NCBI GenBank assembly: GCA_000827265.1
Contig: KN834861.1
Coordinates: 82,046 to 146,045, forward strand
From: Collybiopsis luxurians FD-317 M1
Taxonomy: Eukaryota > Basidiomycota > Agaricomycetes > Agaricales > Omphalotaceae
Direction: 5' to 3'
Length of the DNA stretch: 64,000 nt
The notes beneath the pieces were generated by a model, which saw only the letters and a program-made list of their open reading frames with translations, made no database searches and was not told the DNA's origin. The position numbers and the translations under genes were made by a program. Position 1 is the stretch's first letter; every line of letters begins with the position of its first letter. Shown piece after piece: positions 34,745 through 45,782 of this stretch.

Positions 34745-35144
34745 TGAAGAAGCGTCGGGTGATATGATGATGGGAAGGAAGAAGTTCCTGAACGCTCACG
34801 TGGCAACCTTCAGGGGTGGGTTTTCCGGACCGAAGGTTCCGAACATCGCGTCGAAAACGAGGCTCTCGTTTGTCACTTACGACCAAGTGGGAGCATGTCA
34901 GTTGGCTTCCTGAAGGTAAGCTACTTCTAAACCTACAGAAAGTTCTTAATTCCAAAATTAAAAGGCTTCTAAGTTTTGATAGATAGATAAGGCAATGTTT
35001 AACCAATGTTGCGAAATTGTATCAGTTGGCCCGCTTGCCGTTTCTTCCGCGACCTTTAAATATAAAACCAGCATGACTCAATCACAACTATCGTGTGCTC
35101 TGTTAACTGCGCAGTTAACTTGACCTTCTTCAGTTGACTCCCCA
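34745..35144. promoter_or_regulatory. Divergent promoter between PNP and the ABC transporter
   Basis: 400 bp between the two start codons. On the transporter side, a TATA box (tataaaa, 35061-35067) is followed by a perfect 18-bp palindrome at 35102-35119, 26 bp before the ATG. Confidence 0.55.
35102..35119. promoter_or_regulatory. Perfect 18-bp palindrome in the ABC transporter leader
   Basis: gttaactgcgcagttaac is its own reverse complement. It lies about 35-50 bp downstream of the TATA box. A candidate dimeric factor site or 5' UTR hairpin; no direct evidence of function. Confidence 0.5.
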
Positions 35145-38100
35145 ATGGAGGTCGCTGTCTTGTCCCAGGTCCCATTCCGCCTGGACGTGTTGCGGAATAA
35201 TGCTTTATTTTCGTGAGTTTCTTGTGTTTCTTGTGTGTGCGGTCTCTCCAGGTTTTACATTTGATTCCCTCGTTCAAAGGGATCCGAACAACCCACGGAT
35301 GGAACCTCGAGACGAGTTGTTGACTGTCTACGCTGCTGCAGTATCAGCTGCATTGCTTCTAGTCCATTTCACCGGGTCCAGAATTGTAGCTCATTTCCGA
35401 AAGACACCCGCAAACGAGGACACACCTCCGCATGTTACGCGAAATTGGCTCAGGAAGCAGGTCGGTCGGCTGGGAGGGGGATGGATATTCGGTTACATGG
35501 TTGGAAGGCTCGTAGTTGCTGTCGCTCTGACCGTCCTTTCGCTTGTTTCTCTGGGAATCAAATTGGACAAAGGGCACGGAGAAGGGTCTCGCATTGATAT
35601 TGGTCTGAGTATCGTCTCGGTACGTCTTGGTTTAAAACATGGGCATGTAACACCGACGACTAAACCGCCATTCTCAGGCTTACACCGTCCTGCTGTCTTT
35701 CTTCTCCCTCCTCTTATCGTTCAGACGGAGTTCAATACTCACTCGCCATGCAAACACTCTATGGCTGTTCACTTTTGCCATCTTTGCATATCGTGATCTA
35801 TATCCCTCCGCAACGTTCGACCTTACCCCGGTGGATATCGAGGAAGGAAGGATTATCTGGGTCAAGATCGCGTTGCTCGCAATATTGGCGATTGTTATAC
35901 CTCTAGCGATACCGAGGATGTATATTCCCTATAATCCCAAGGTCAACCTTTTCCCCTTCTGTTTGATATGACAGAGAATTAAGCCAAGTTGTTACCTCTA
36001 GGAGCCCTCGTCCGAGCCAAACCCAGAACAAACCACATCGTTATTCTCACTTTTACTCTACAACTTCATGGACCCGATCGTCTTCGAAGCACGCAGAGTC
36101 GAGCACCTCCCATACGATCATCTTCCTCCGTTGGCGGATTACGACTATGCACGAAACTTGCGTGAAAGAGCGTTCAAAGTACGCTCCCTCCTCTTCTTCT
36201 CGCTGTCGTGTCGGAATACACTAAACATCATTCCTCACAGCACTTGGATCGTTTCTCGGGTCTGAAGAAGCGGAGACATCTTTTTTTCTCGCTCATGCGA
36301 ATATACTGGAGACAATACCTAGTCTTGTCGTTGATGACCGTCATACAAGCCGTAGCGGACTTGTCTATACCTGTAGGCATGAATGAGCTTCTACAGTAAG
36401 GAACCCAAGATCACTCTTTTCCATTCCTAACAATACTGACTCACGGCGCATCGAAAGGTACATCGAAAATCGAGGTCCCGCTCCACGCTACCGACCCTGG
36501 GTCTGGATCGTTTGGCTGCTCGTAGGACCCACCATCAGCTCCATCGCTTTCGAGTGGTACATCTTTGTCGCCGTAAGTCCATATTATGTTTTTATCCCCC
36601 TCCTCCCCTACCCCCCCTACGACCTTTCCCCCGTCTGTTCCAATCATTGACCTACCCCCTTGTGTTCTGTCCCCCCCCCCTCCCTCCCTTTGATAGACCC
36701 GCAATATCGTCCACACAGAAAGCATCATCACCCAAGTCGTATTCGAACACGCTCTTCGCATCCGCGTCAAAGCCGAAACATCAAAGAACGAATCCGATCG
36801 ACCTACCCCTGCTTTACCTTCCGAGACTGGATCCCTGGCTGAAGCTGGTTCCTCCCCCCCCTCTCCCAACTCGGAGGACGGCGGTCCGGCGCGCGATGAA
36901 AGTGGCGCCGCCGCCAGTGCGAGCGACAACGACGACGACGAGACGCTCCATTCCGCTGCACAAAGTTCCGCTGCTCATTCCCGCGACGATACTTTACGAG
37001 TGGCTAGCTCAAGCTCGGCTGGGGGCCAATCGCATTCTGGGAGTTTGAAAGGTGTACCGGGGGCGGGAGGGAGAGGTCCTGTTTTGGTTGCTTCGAGAAG
37101 TGGGAGTTTGAGTTCGTTTTTCTTTTCTAAGAAGTCGGGTAAGGATAAGGATAAGGATAAAGACAAGGACAAGGAAAAGGAAAAGGAAAAAGAAAAGGCA
37201 TCGGACTCGTCCAAGAACCTAGTCGGCAAGCTTAACAACCTCGTCAGTACGGATTTGCAGAATGTCGTTGATGGGAGGGATTTTATTCGGTTGGTGGTCC
37301 TTGTGCCGATTCAGGTTGCGTTGTGTGTTTGGTTTTTGTATAATGTTCTTGGATGGAGGTGTGTATCGTCTTTCTATTCTTTGCAATGTGTAGCTGATGG
37401 ATGTGTATTTGCTTACCGCGCAGTGCGTTCGTTGGTTTGGGTGTCATCGTCGTGTTGTTCCCGGTCCCGGGATGGTTGACGAATCTGATTCAGAAAGCGC
37501 AACGCGCGAGGATGAAGAGGACCGATGCGAGGGTGCAGGTGGTCACGGAAAGTGAGTCGTCATCGTCTTTAGCATTTGCGATTTCCACGTCTGCCTCTTT
37601 TTCTCATTCGTATGTCTTCTAGTCATGAATGTTCTCCGCATGGTCAAGATGTTTGGATGGGAGAAGAAGATGCTGGAGAGGATATTTGCTAAGAGGGAAG
37701 AGGAACTTGGGTTTATTAAGAGGTTGCGGTTATTGGGTTTGATGACTGCGATTGCAAAGTGAGTTGCGGGCCCTCCTTTTACGAGGATTAGATACTCATG
37801 TTCCGTTCGTTTTCCAGTCATACTATTCCGGTGCTGACAATGTTGGCTACGTTTGCGACTTACGTAGTACGCCCTTCCCCACCTTGACCCGCCTGGCAAA
37901 TTTCGTCCCTAACTGTCCTTTTTTTTGCATTCAGTGTCTTTTCAACTGCGTCCACGCAGAATTTCTTCGATTAGTCTGACTATTTTTATTCATTCGACTT
38001 TAGACGCTAGTGATGGGCGAAGAGCTGACCGCGTCCAAAGTGTTCAGTTCGATGGTGGTATTTGAAAAGTTTAGCAAGTAAGTCAGAGCTGGGCTTTTCA

Positions 38101-41100
38101 TCCGTTACCTACCTGTAGCGGACGTGATATACTGATTGATAATTGCCCCCTCCCCCCGCGGTCCCGACAGTCTGTTGCGAATGATGATCTGGATGACGAC
38201 GTTGTGCCTCAACGGTAAGGTCTCGTTGGACCGTATCACCAACTTCTTGTATGATGTAAGGGGGGAGATTTTTTTTTTTTTTTCATCTCTTAACATCTTA
38301 TTTTGTCTCCGTGCTACTAGACTGAACTCTTGGATAAATGGTCCAACTCCGGAGGAGAGAGTGCGCCGATCATCTCTTCGCCTCCGCCCGCAATCGACGC
38401 TATCGGCTTCCGCAAAGCTACCTTTACTTGGTCGGCTGAAGACGACGACAACAACGCCGACGGCGATGGTAATGGCTCGGGTTCGGGTTCCCACACACCG
38501 TCAAGGAGGAGATTCTTGTTGAGGATCGAGGATGAACTGCTGTTCAAGAAGGGCGTCGTTAATTTGATCGTTGGACAGACGGGGAGCGGGAAGACGTCGG
38601 TGCTTATGGCGTTGCTCTCTGAGATGCATTTCGTGCCGTCCGGTCCGGATTCGTGGTACGGTCTTCCAAGGGCTGGAGGTATTGCGTACGCGGCGCAGGA
38701 GTCTTGGGTGCAAAATGCGACCATCCGGGTAAGGGGCGTTATGCCGTTGATTTCCAATGACGCCAGGCGCTGATCGCTTTTTGGGGTTCGTCGTGCATAG
38801 GACAATATCGTGTTTGGTGCAGAGTTTGACGAGGAGCGGTATAAAAAGGTTATTTACCAGTGTTGCCTTGAGAAGGATTTAGAGTTGTTCGACGCTGGTG
38901 ATCAGACTGAGGTCGGGGAAAGGGGGCTGACGTTGAGCGGAGGGCAGAAGGCAAGGGTCACGCTCGCGAGAGCTGTCTATTCTCGAGCGGAGATCATTTT
39001 GCTTGATGATGTGCTCGCTGCATTAGAGTAACTTTCCCTCTTCTATGATCACATCGGTGTGCTGACCTGACTTGGCTCTTCTCTCAGTGTTCATACCTCA
39101 AAATGGATTGTGGACAAGTGTCTGAAAGGAGACCTCATTCGAGGAAGGACTGTACTTCTAGTTGTAAGTCTTCCTTTCCATTTTCCTCGGATAGTGTCTT
39201 GAACCAGACCTTCCAGACGCATAACGTTGTTCTAGTGCAGCCCATAACAAAATTTGTGGTGTCCATCAAGGATGGACGTGTCGCTAGTCAATCATCTATC
39301 GAGCACGCCATGTCCGCCGACGAAGCTTTGGCTGCCGAGGTGGAGAAGGATGAAGAGGCGGTGGAAAGGGCCCGCGACGAGATCGACCCCCAACCGGCAC
39401 CGAACGAACCTTCTGGCAAGGACGGGAAGCTTATTCTCAAGGAGGAAGTTGAGCTGGGGCACGTTAGCTGGTCCGCTCGTACGTGTCATCCTCAGTTACC
39501 TGGATGAATATTCACTGAATTGCATCTTTACTAGTGAAACTGTTCTTTGCGTCTATGGGGGGTAACCATATAGGTCTCTTCTTCTTTGCGTTCATCGGCT
39601 TGTTCTTAGCTAGCGAGTTGTCTGAGAATGGTAAACGGCGCATCTATTCCATTATTTTTTTATCACCTCTGCTTATGTTCAAACTTTCAGGTCAGATATA
39701 TTTCTTGGGGTACTGGGCTCGCCAGTATGAGAAGGTCGGCGATCCTTCTCAAGTGAATGTTCCTTTGTGAGTCACCCGGTTTCTCTAATCTACCAACGGG
39801 CTACTCAACTGTGGATGACAGTTACTTAGCGATATATGGCAAGTCTCTCGTGATCTTTGCGATCTCCATATTTATTGGTGCTTAGTCGCAATCTTGGCGG
39901 TCCTCATTCTTACATTCTGCGTTGGGTATGTTATATACCTCTGGGGTGTTTTGAGGGCGTCCAGAATGATCCACCAACGTCTCGTTACTTCAGTAGTCGG
40001 AGCAACTTTAAGGTATTCCCGCCTCACTCTCAAACTCTCGGCATCTTACATTTTCCATTAGGTGGCTGGATACCACTCCCACTTCGCGTGTCATCACCAG
40101 ATGCACGCAAGACATTCGCGATGGTTCGTCATGATCACTCACTTCGTGTTTCCCTTCCAATACTGAACAAGTCTACAGTCGATGACCCGCTAGCACAGAT
40201 GTTTTCCGGTCTTGTTTCCATGACTTTGGGGATGATTATCAAGTTTTTAGCAGTCATCATTCTGACCCCAGCGTTCCTACTCCCGGCTACGTTCGTTGGA
40301 CTGTTCGGCGCTTGGTGCGGAAATGTCTATATTCACGCACAGCTCCCGGTTAAAAGAGAAATGAGCAACGCAAAGGCTCCCGTGCTCGGACACTTTGGCG
40401 CGGCGATGAATGGACTGAGTGGGCACTCTGTTTTCCTTGTGTAGATATCCGCACCGCAGAGGAACTAATACTGGGTCTCATAGCGTCCATACGAGCATAC
40501 GGCGTGGAGGAATCGTTCAGGAAAGAAGTACAAGTTCGAATTGACCATTACTCTCGGCCAGCGAGAACCTTTTACAACTTGAATCGATGGATAGACGTCC
40601 GCGTAGATGCGATTAGTAACATATTTGCCGTTGCCCTTGCTTCATATCTGCTCTATATAGGACACGACGATGCTTCCGACGTTGGATTCCTTCTCAATAT
40701 GGCTGGTCAGTCTCCAGCTTTACTATTTTGCTTAACCCTTCATTGAGAGGATGATATTTCTAGTCGGTTTCAGTGGAACCATTCTTTGGTGGATTCGAGT
40801 TGTCAACCAGTTCGAAGTCCGCGGAAACAGTCTCGAACGTATCGGGGCCTACATTACTATTGAGCAAGAGAAACCTCCGATCCCTGAGGGAGTGCCTCCA
40901 GCTTATTGGCCCGCAACCGGACATCTACGCGTTGAGGATCTTTCCGCGAGCTATTCACCTGACGGACCAAAGGTACTAAGGAACCTCTCGTTCGAAGTGC
41001 AGTCAGGGGAGCGAATCGGGGTCGTCGGAAGGACAGGTTCGGGAAAGGTAAAGTGCCAATTGCCCGAGTTAATTACTTTGTTGTGACTTACCGCTTCGGT

Positions 41101-42001
41101 CGCAGAGCTCCCTGATGCTGTCCCTCCTTCGATTGATCTACTCGGATGGAAGTGTGCACTACGATAGCCTCCCAACCTCGTCAATCAACCTGGAGGACCT
41201 ACGACGTAAGATTACTATCATTCCTCAAATTGTGCGTCTATTTCAGGTCTCGTTTCTCTCGTGCTCTTAATGTTTCTGGTATGCTTAGCCCGAACTTCTG
41301 AGTGGCTCTGTCCGGGAAAATTTGGATCCATTTGGCCAACAAGACGACGCGACCTTGAATAGTGCGTTGCGATCCGCTGGACTATTCTCCTTGCAGGAAG
41401 AGCTGGACGAAGGCGAGGATAGAATTACCTTGGATAGCGCCGTCGCCAGTGGCGGAAATAACCTATCCGTCGGTCAAAGACAGATTGTCGCGCTTGCGAG
41501 GGCGATGGTGAGGGAAAGTAAACTTTTGATTCTCGATGAAGCTACATCAGCTATCGGTAAGCATCATTGCATTCAAAGTCGAAGGTATCTCATGAGGCCC
41601 TCCCTGGTAGACTACAAGACCGATACCATCATCCAATCATCGCTCCGAAACGAGCTTGACAAAGAGACGACGCTGATAACAGTCGCTCATCGTCTTCAAA
41701 CCATTATGGATGCTGATAAGATTGTAAGATTTGCCTTCACCACACGATTTTAACGATACTGAGATAGGAATCTTCCTTAGATGGTTCTTGATGCGGGTCA
41801 AATTGTACGTTCTGTCTCTTTTATGCGGCAGATTTTGAGCTTACTGTTCCCGTGGCGCAGGTGGAATTTGACCGCCCGGCGGAATTGCTGAAGAATAAGG
41901 ACGGGAAATTGAGAGCTCTGGTTGATGAATCAGCAGACAAGGAGCACCTGCTTGCGATGGTCAGAGCTAAAGAACATTTGGATCATTCTGGTAGTCATTG
42001 A
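35145..42001 (+). CDS. Full-size ABCC (MRP-type) ABC transporter with Lys-rich insertion
   Basis: ATP-driven membrane exporter of roughly 1,700-1,800 residues, in more than 20 exons. The start is ATG 35145 ([16 protein letters not shown]). An N-terminal block of about five TM helices (TMD0-like) precedes TMD1 ([20 protein letters not shown] onward). Within TMD1 the first cytosolic loop is enlarged by an acidic Ser-rich region and a Lys-Asp/Lys-Glu run (about 37135-37200). NBD1: Walker A GQTGSGKT (38573-38596), [16 protein letters not shown], Walker [13 protein letters not shown]-loop THNVV. TMD2 follows (39535-40800). NBD2: Walker A GRTGSGK then [19 protein letters not shown], Walker [12 protein letters not shown] with Asp split by an intron, H-loop TVAHRLQT. 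End TGA 41999-42001. The Asp for Glu after Walker B in NBD1 makes that site degenerate, as is usual in ABCC. Substrate unknown. Confidence 0.9.
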
Positions 42002-42170
42002 GTTTCAAACTATACGGACTAATAGAATAGGCAAATACACAGTGTGACTAACTAGTAATAACACGAAATGGTGTTGTAGTTTACAGACGGTGTATAATTG
42101 TACAATGTGGCAAGACCTGAGGAAACTGTCAGTGGTTTTTTCTTAGGCTTGGTTTAAATGCAGGTAGTAT

Positions 42171-42268
42171 GGCGCTATAGCCAAGTGGTTACGGCGACAG
42201 ATTCGAATTAATCTAACTTCGGTATCTGTTCCTCTTTGAGGGCGCAGGTTCAAATCCTGCTGGCGTCG
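42171..42268 (+). tRNA. tRNA-Ser (CGA) with 16-nt intron
   Basis: Acceptor arms 42171-42177 (ggcgcta) and 42261-42267 (tggcgtc) pair, with a discriminator G at 42268. D arm tagccaagtggttacggc; anticodon stem acaga (42197-42201) with tctgt (42225-42229); anticodon cga at 42204-42206 after T33. The sequence between A37 (42207) and A38 (42224) is a 16-nt intron (42208-42223), at the standard nuclear position. A long variable arm (cctc-ttt-gagg) is typical of type II tRNA-Ser, followed by the T arm gcaggttcaaatcctgc. Confidence 0.93.
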
Positions 42269-42769
42269 ATAGCTCCAGACAATCTGGGATTTTTGCCTTT
42301 TCATTCCCACCCAAAGTGCTGAAAGAAACATTCTAGAAGCATCAGTAACTTTTTGCAGTTTTCAAGCTCGATGTCATCTCGATTCCGGCGATTTCAATTC
42401 TGTTCTCTTTTTCTGACTTCAGCGGATAGAATTGTCAGGTCCGGGGCACTGGGCACATTGAGTTGTAAAACATTAAGATAGTCTAGTGATGAAGAACTGT
42501 ACGTTGACAATGAAGACAATAATTGATATTTCATTGTTCCCAAGGTCATATACGGGTATTCTGGTATTAGGGTATGTGTAGGGTAAGTGCAGGATAGTGG
42601 AATAGAGTTACGCATCAATAGTATTACAGAGACATATATACGTCGGTCTACTGATCATTGTCTTCTCTGCTTACAGGAGACTACATATGATACAGACAAT
42701 TTGTCGTTGAATGTAAAGAGATACAAATAAGCCGGATGGGTGTTAGTTGGATTCACTCCGGACTGTAGG
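42269..42769. other. Intergenic, no gene seen
   Basis: Flank of the tRNA gene; contains no supported ORF. Confidence 0.5.
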
Positions 42770-42925
42770 ATTATGCGTCCAGCCCATGCGTCCAGCGTTC
42801 CGAGGGCGTATGCGTGTGCGTCCATGCGTATGCGTCCATCGGAATTAAGCGGATGCGTCTTGATGTGATGCGGATACGTCCCATTCAAATGCGTCCGGGT
42901 GCGTCCTGATGCGTCTCAGTTATTT
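42770..42925 (+). repeat. Array of GATGCGTCC-type motifs
   Basis: About ten imperfect units of atgcgtcc / gatgcgtcc with variable spacing, for example at 42774, 42787, 42826 and 42890-42920. The array is CpG-rich compared with the surroundings. Possibly subterminal repeats of a transposon; no inverted termini located. Confidence 0.6.
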
Positions 42926-43812
42926 ACCCTCATATTTATATTTTTTACACTTATATTAAGTACTGTGATTGTGAAAAGTACAGTTATGAGCCGACAATAC
43001 CATTATTTGACTTGGGGGAATGACTCGAAGGAATTTCGGCTTCATGGAGCCTAGATCAAAACTAGCCGAAAAATTGATGGGTTTTGATCGCAAGTAAAAA
43101 AGGCAACGCGAGATGCGCTCTACCCTGTTTCCCCTTTGAATTGTGCATTCCTCTTTGCAAATTGATTGAAGAATGAACTGGGTTGTAAGTTGCAGCCATT
43201 TTGTATATATAATCTCCCATTCAATCAACATTGAATCAGATGAAATTTCATCAATATATTGCTCACCTCATTGATCCTGGCATTAACATTGGTCCACCAC
43301 TCCAGGATGTACATAGAGTGAATAGAAGGACAGATGAAAGTATATTTTATTATTTCACATTTATGTATTGAAGCCTCAGGACAGCTGAAAGATCCCCAGG
43401 AATCTTCAGGGCAGCCCCAGGGATCCCCAGGGACTCTCAGGCTCCATAGGATTTGGGGGGTGTCCCTTGGCATCCTGGACAGCCTATGTAGCCCAGGATT
43501 CCTGAGAAGCCTTAAACTGCCTGAGGACAACCCATAACAACCCATATGTGCCTGGGCTGTAGGGCCTTTTTCCTGATGTTCAAGCATGGCATGGAAAGCT
43601 ACAATGATTTGAAAGAGGATTTGGATCAAGAACATGGAAAGAATGAATTGAGAGGAGCCAAAAAGTGGGCACTCAGTAATGCTGCAAAGGGCAAGGGTGC
43701 TGCTAAGAGGCAGAGGAAGATGTAGTAGAATTAATGTTTTACTTCATGCATATATGTCACAACTTATTATAAATCAATGATTCTGGGTTCAGAAGGCTTT
43801 ATTACAATTCTT
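42926..43812. other. Repeat-rich interval without a supported gene
   Basis: Includes a ccccaggga-type short repeat stretch (43390-43440), and a small plus-strand frame near 43590-43724 with a Lys-rich end (KGKGAAKRQRKM) that I cannot assign. Confidence 0.4.
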
Positions 43813-44806
43813 CTACTTAATATGAAGTCTGGCTCTCAGTTCCTGAATGAGGTTCCTACCATGCTTCAAGGAATCTGAGTTTTCTTTGACCTGTACCACT
43901 TCCCAGGGAAACACAAAAAATGTATGCTCCTCCAGGGTCTCATTTGGTGTTCCTGCATTATGAGCAAATGCTACATGGTAGTGCAACTCAGAGTGCTCTT
44001 TGCTCCATGTAATGCACTGTCCAAGTTTACCAGTATGATCACCCATCACCACTGCCAGGAGAGACTTGCAGGTATGTTGTAGAGGGATAATGGGCTTGTA
44101 AATGGAGGAGATATCAACAGTTCTAGAGTGCCCACCCTGTATTTGAAAGGATGCAATGCCATCAGAGATTTGAATCCATTTGGAATCTTGACTATAGTGA
44201 GGGTTGCCAGAGTCCATAGAGACAAACAAAGATTTCCCATTGAAGGCTGGATAAAGAATCCAATGAGAAGGACTTCTTTGTATTTCATTGGGCTTAAAAA
44301 ATTGTTAATGACTGATGAAAATAACATTCAATAAACTAAAGCTCACTGAGAATCCCCAAAATGTAGCTGAATCTGTATTTAAAAGTACATCATCACTGGC
44401 AGATGGTCGTGGTGTCAAAGATTGGGTAACTTCAGGAAGTGGCTGAGGAATATATGGTTTATCAACTACAGTGGGAGAGTAGTCAAGTCAAGGATAAAAG
44501 AAGTTTTGATTGCTGTTTAATGGATATGTCTCAGCTAGTGTTCTCCAAGTGCTGAGATATTTCAATGAGCATATAGAAAAATGAATGATATAATGAGACT
44601 TACTGAACCTCACATACATCCTCATACTCTATAGTGATCAGGGGATTCACCCCATGGGAGGTGCTAAGTGACAGCTCCAATCTCAGAGAGAGACCATTAA
44701 TGGTGGAGGTGTGATTAACATCTTTGACCATTCCTTGACAAGTCTTGTAGGGCCCACAGATGACTTGTACAACACATCCAAGCCAAGGAATAGATCCTGA
44801 GATCAT
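43813..44806 (-). pseudogene. KOW-domain, repeat-associated protein remnant
   Basis: Two minus-strand pieces. 44806-44600 encodes IPWLGCVVQVICGPYKTCQG, then MVKDVNHTS and LRLELSLSTS and ITIEYEDV, which reads like a KOW/SH3-like domain (GPYKG-x-G-x-VKDV core). 44229-43813 encodes LLAVVMGDHTGKLGQCITW, a second KOW-like core, then VFPWEVVQVKENSDSL and a basic end. Such paired-KOW ORFs are common in transposon-rich parts of Agaricomycete genomes. The pieces are about 370 bp apart in different frames with no clear splice pair, and no N-terminus is found, so it is probably decayed. The family call is from general resemblance. Confidence 0.4.
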
Positions 44807-45033
44807 AGAACCTGCCGAAAAATGCTGAACAGGGAAGTGTTGTACAATTTACATGAGAGGGGGATAATAGAAATGTGGAGTATTGCCACACCTGAGACAT
44901 AAGATTGGCAGTGTATACTGTAAATGACAGGACAGAGAAAGGAAGGGAAAGTGTTATTCCTGAGGGTATGCTAAATGGCTATATATATATATCTAGATAT
45001 AGAATTTCAAATACATATGATAGGAAAAAACCA

Positions 45034-45154
45034 TAATGCTGCACAAGTTGATAAATCCCTCAAGCTATCAATGATAATAATCTGCGGTGGAAAAAATATA
45101 ATGCTGCACAGGTTATAAATCCCTCAGGCTATCAGTGATAATAATCTGCAGTGG
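45034..45154 (+). repeat. Tandem duplication of a 57-nt unit
   Basis: 45034-45090 and 45099-45154 share taatgctgcaca, aaatccctca and gataataatctgc in order, with about six differences and a short spacer. Several differences are A/G. Confidence 0.85.
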
Positions 45155-45207
45155 CTGTGGTTATGAACAGCATAAACAACTCCCCTTGATGACCTAAATC
45201 TTCATTA

Positions 45208-45212
45208 CCAAG
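45208..45212 (+). repeat. 5-bp target-site duplication, left
   Basis: ccaag directly before the 5' LTR; identical to 51580-51584. Confidence 0.85.
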
Positions 45213-45714
45213 TGTCGTAAAGCTGGTACAAACATCCATTCCTAACCCCTATTCATTTCTCTTTTACTATACATCTTTCACATGACCACGTTTATGACTA
45301 ACTTTCATATCAATACCTTTTGGACATACAACTCCTCCCTATCTTTTCTATTTCGCTCCCACTGTCATTGTTTTATTAATGAACTGTCCTTGTTTCTCTT
45401 CTTGCATCTGTCGCATGACCACATGCTCCATACCTTTTATTCTCGTAGCTGTCACTTAGCTATTGTCTTCCAGTAGCATTAGTTTCTTGTCTTGTCCTCC
45501 AGTAGCATTAGTCCCTCCTACAGCTTACTACAGTATATATACCTACCACCTGTAACCTGAGTCCCCATCTTGACCTCTCTGTCGATTGGGACCAGGTGAG
45601 TATCCTGCTTGTACCAGTAGACTATTTAATTAACTCTGTCGATTGGGACCAGACTTTGCCTAAACTGATTACTGTGCTCTTGAAAGCCACTCTGCTGTAA
45701 ACTGCTTCATGACA
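45213..45714 (+). repeat. 5' LTR
   Basis: 502 bp. TATA box tatatata at 45534-45541; presumed transcript start near 45567. Lacks 26 nt present in the 3' LTR and in the LTR at 63737. Confidence 0.95.
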
Positions 45715-45716
45715 TT

Positions 45717-45726
45717 AGGTCAAGAT
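45717..45726 (+). other. Self-primer type primer-binding site
   Basis: aggtcaagat, 2 nt after the 5' LTR, is the exact reverse complement of atcttgacct at 45567-45576 inside the same LTR, 33 nt past the start of the TATA box. It lacks the TGG start of a tRNA-type site. Confidence 0.7.
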
Positions 45727-45782
45727 CCTTGCTGCGCTGATAGTCTACTGCCTAGGCTGTCCCCGCAGATTCCGCTACCGCC

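Noticed and set aside
43225..43635. 136-codon minus ORF
   Set aside because: Its middle is a ccccaggga-type simple repeat, and the rest lacks protein-like motifs.
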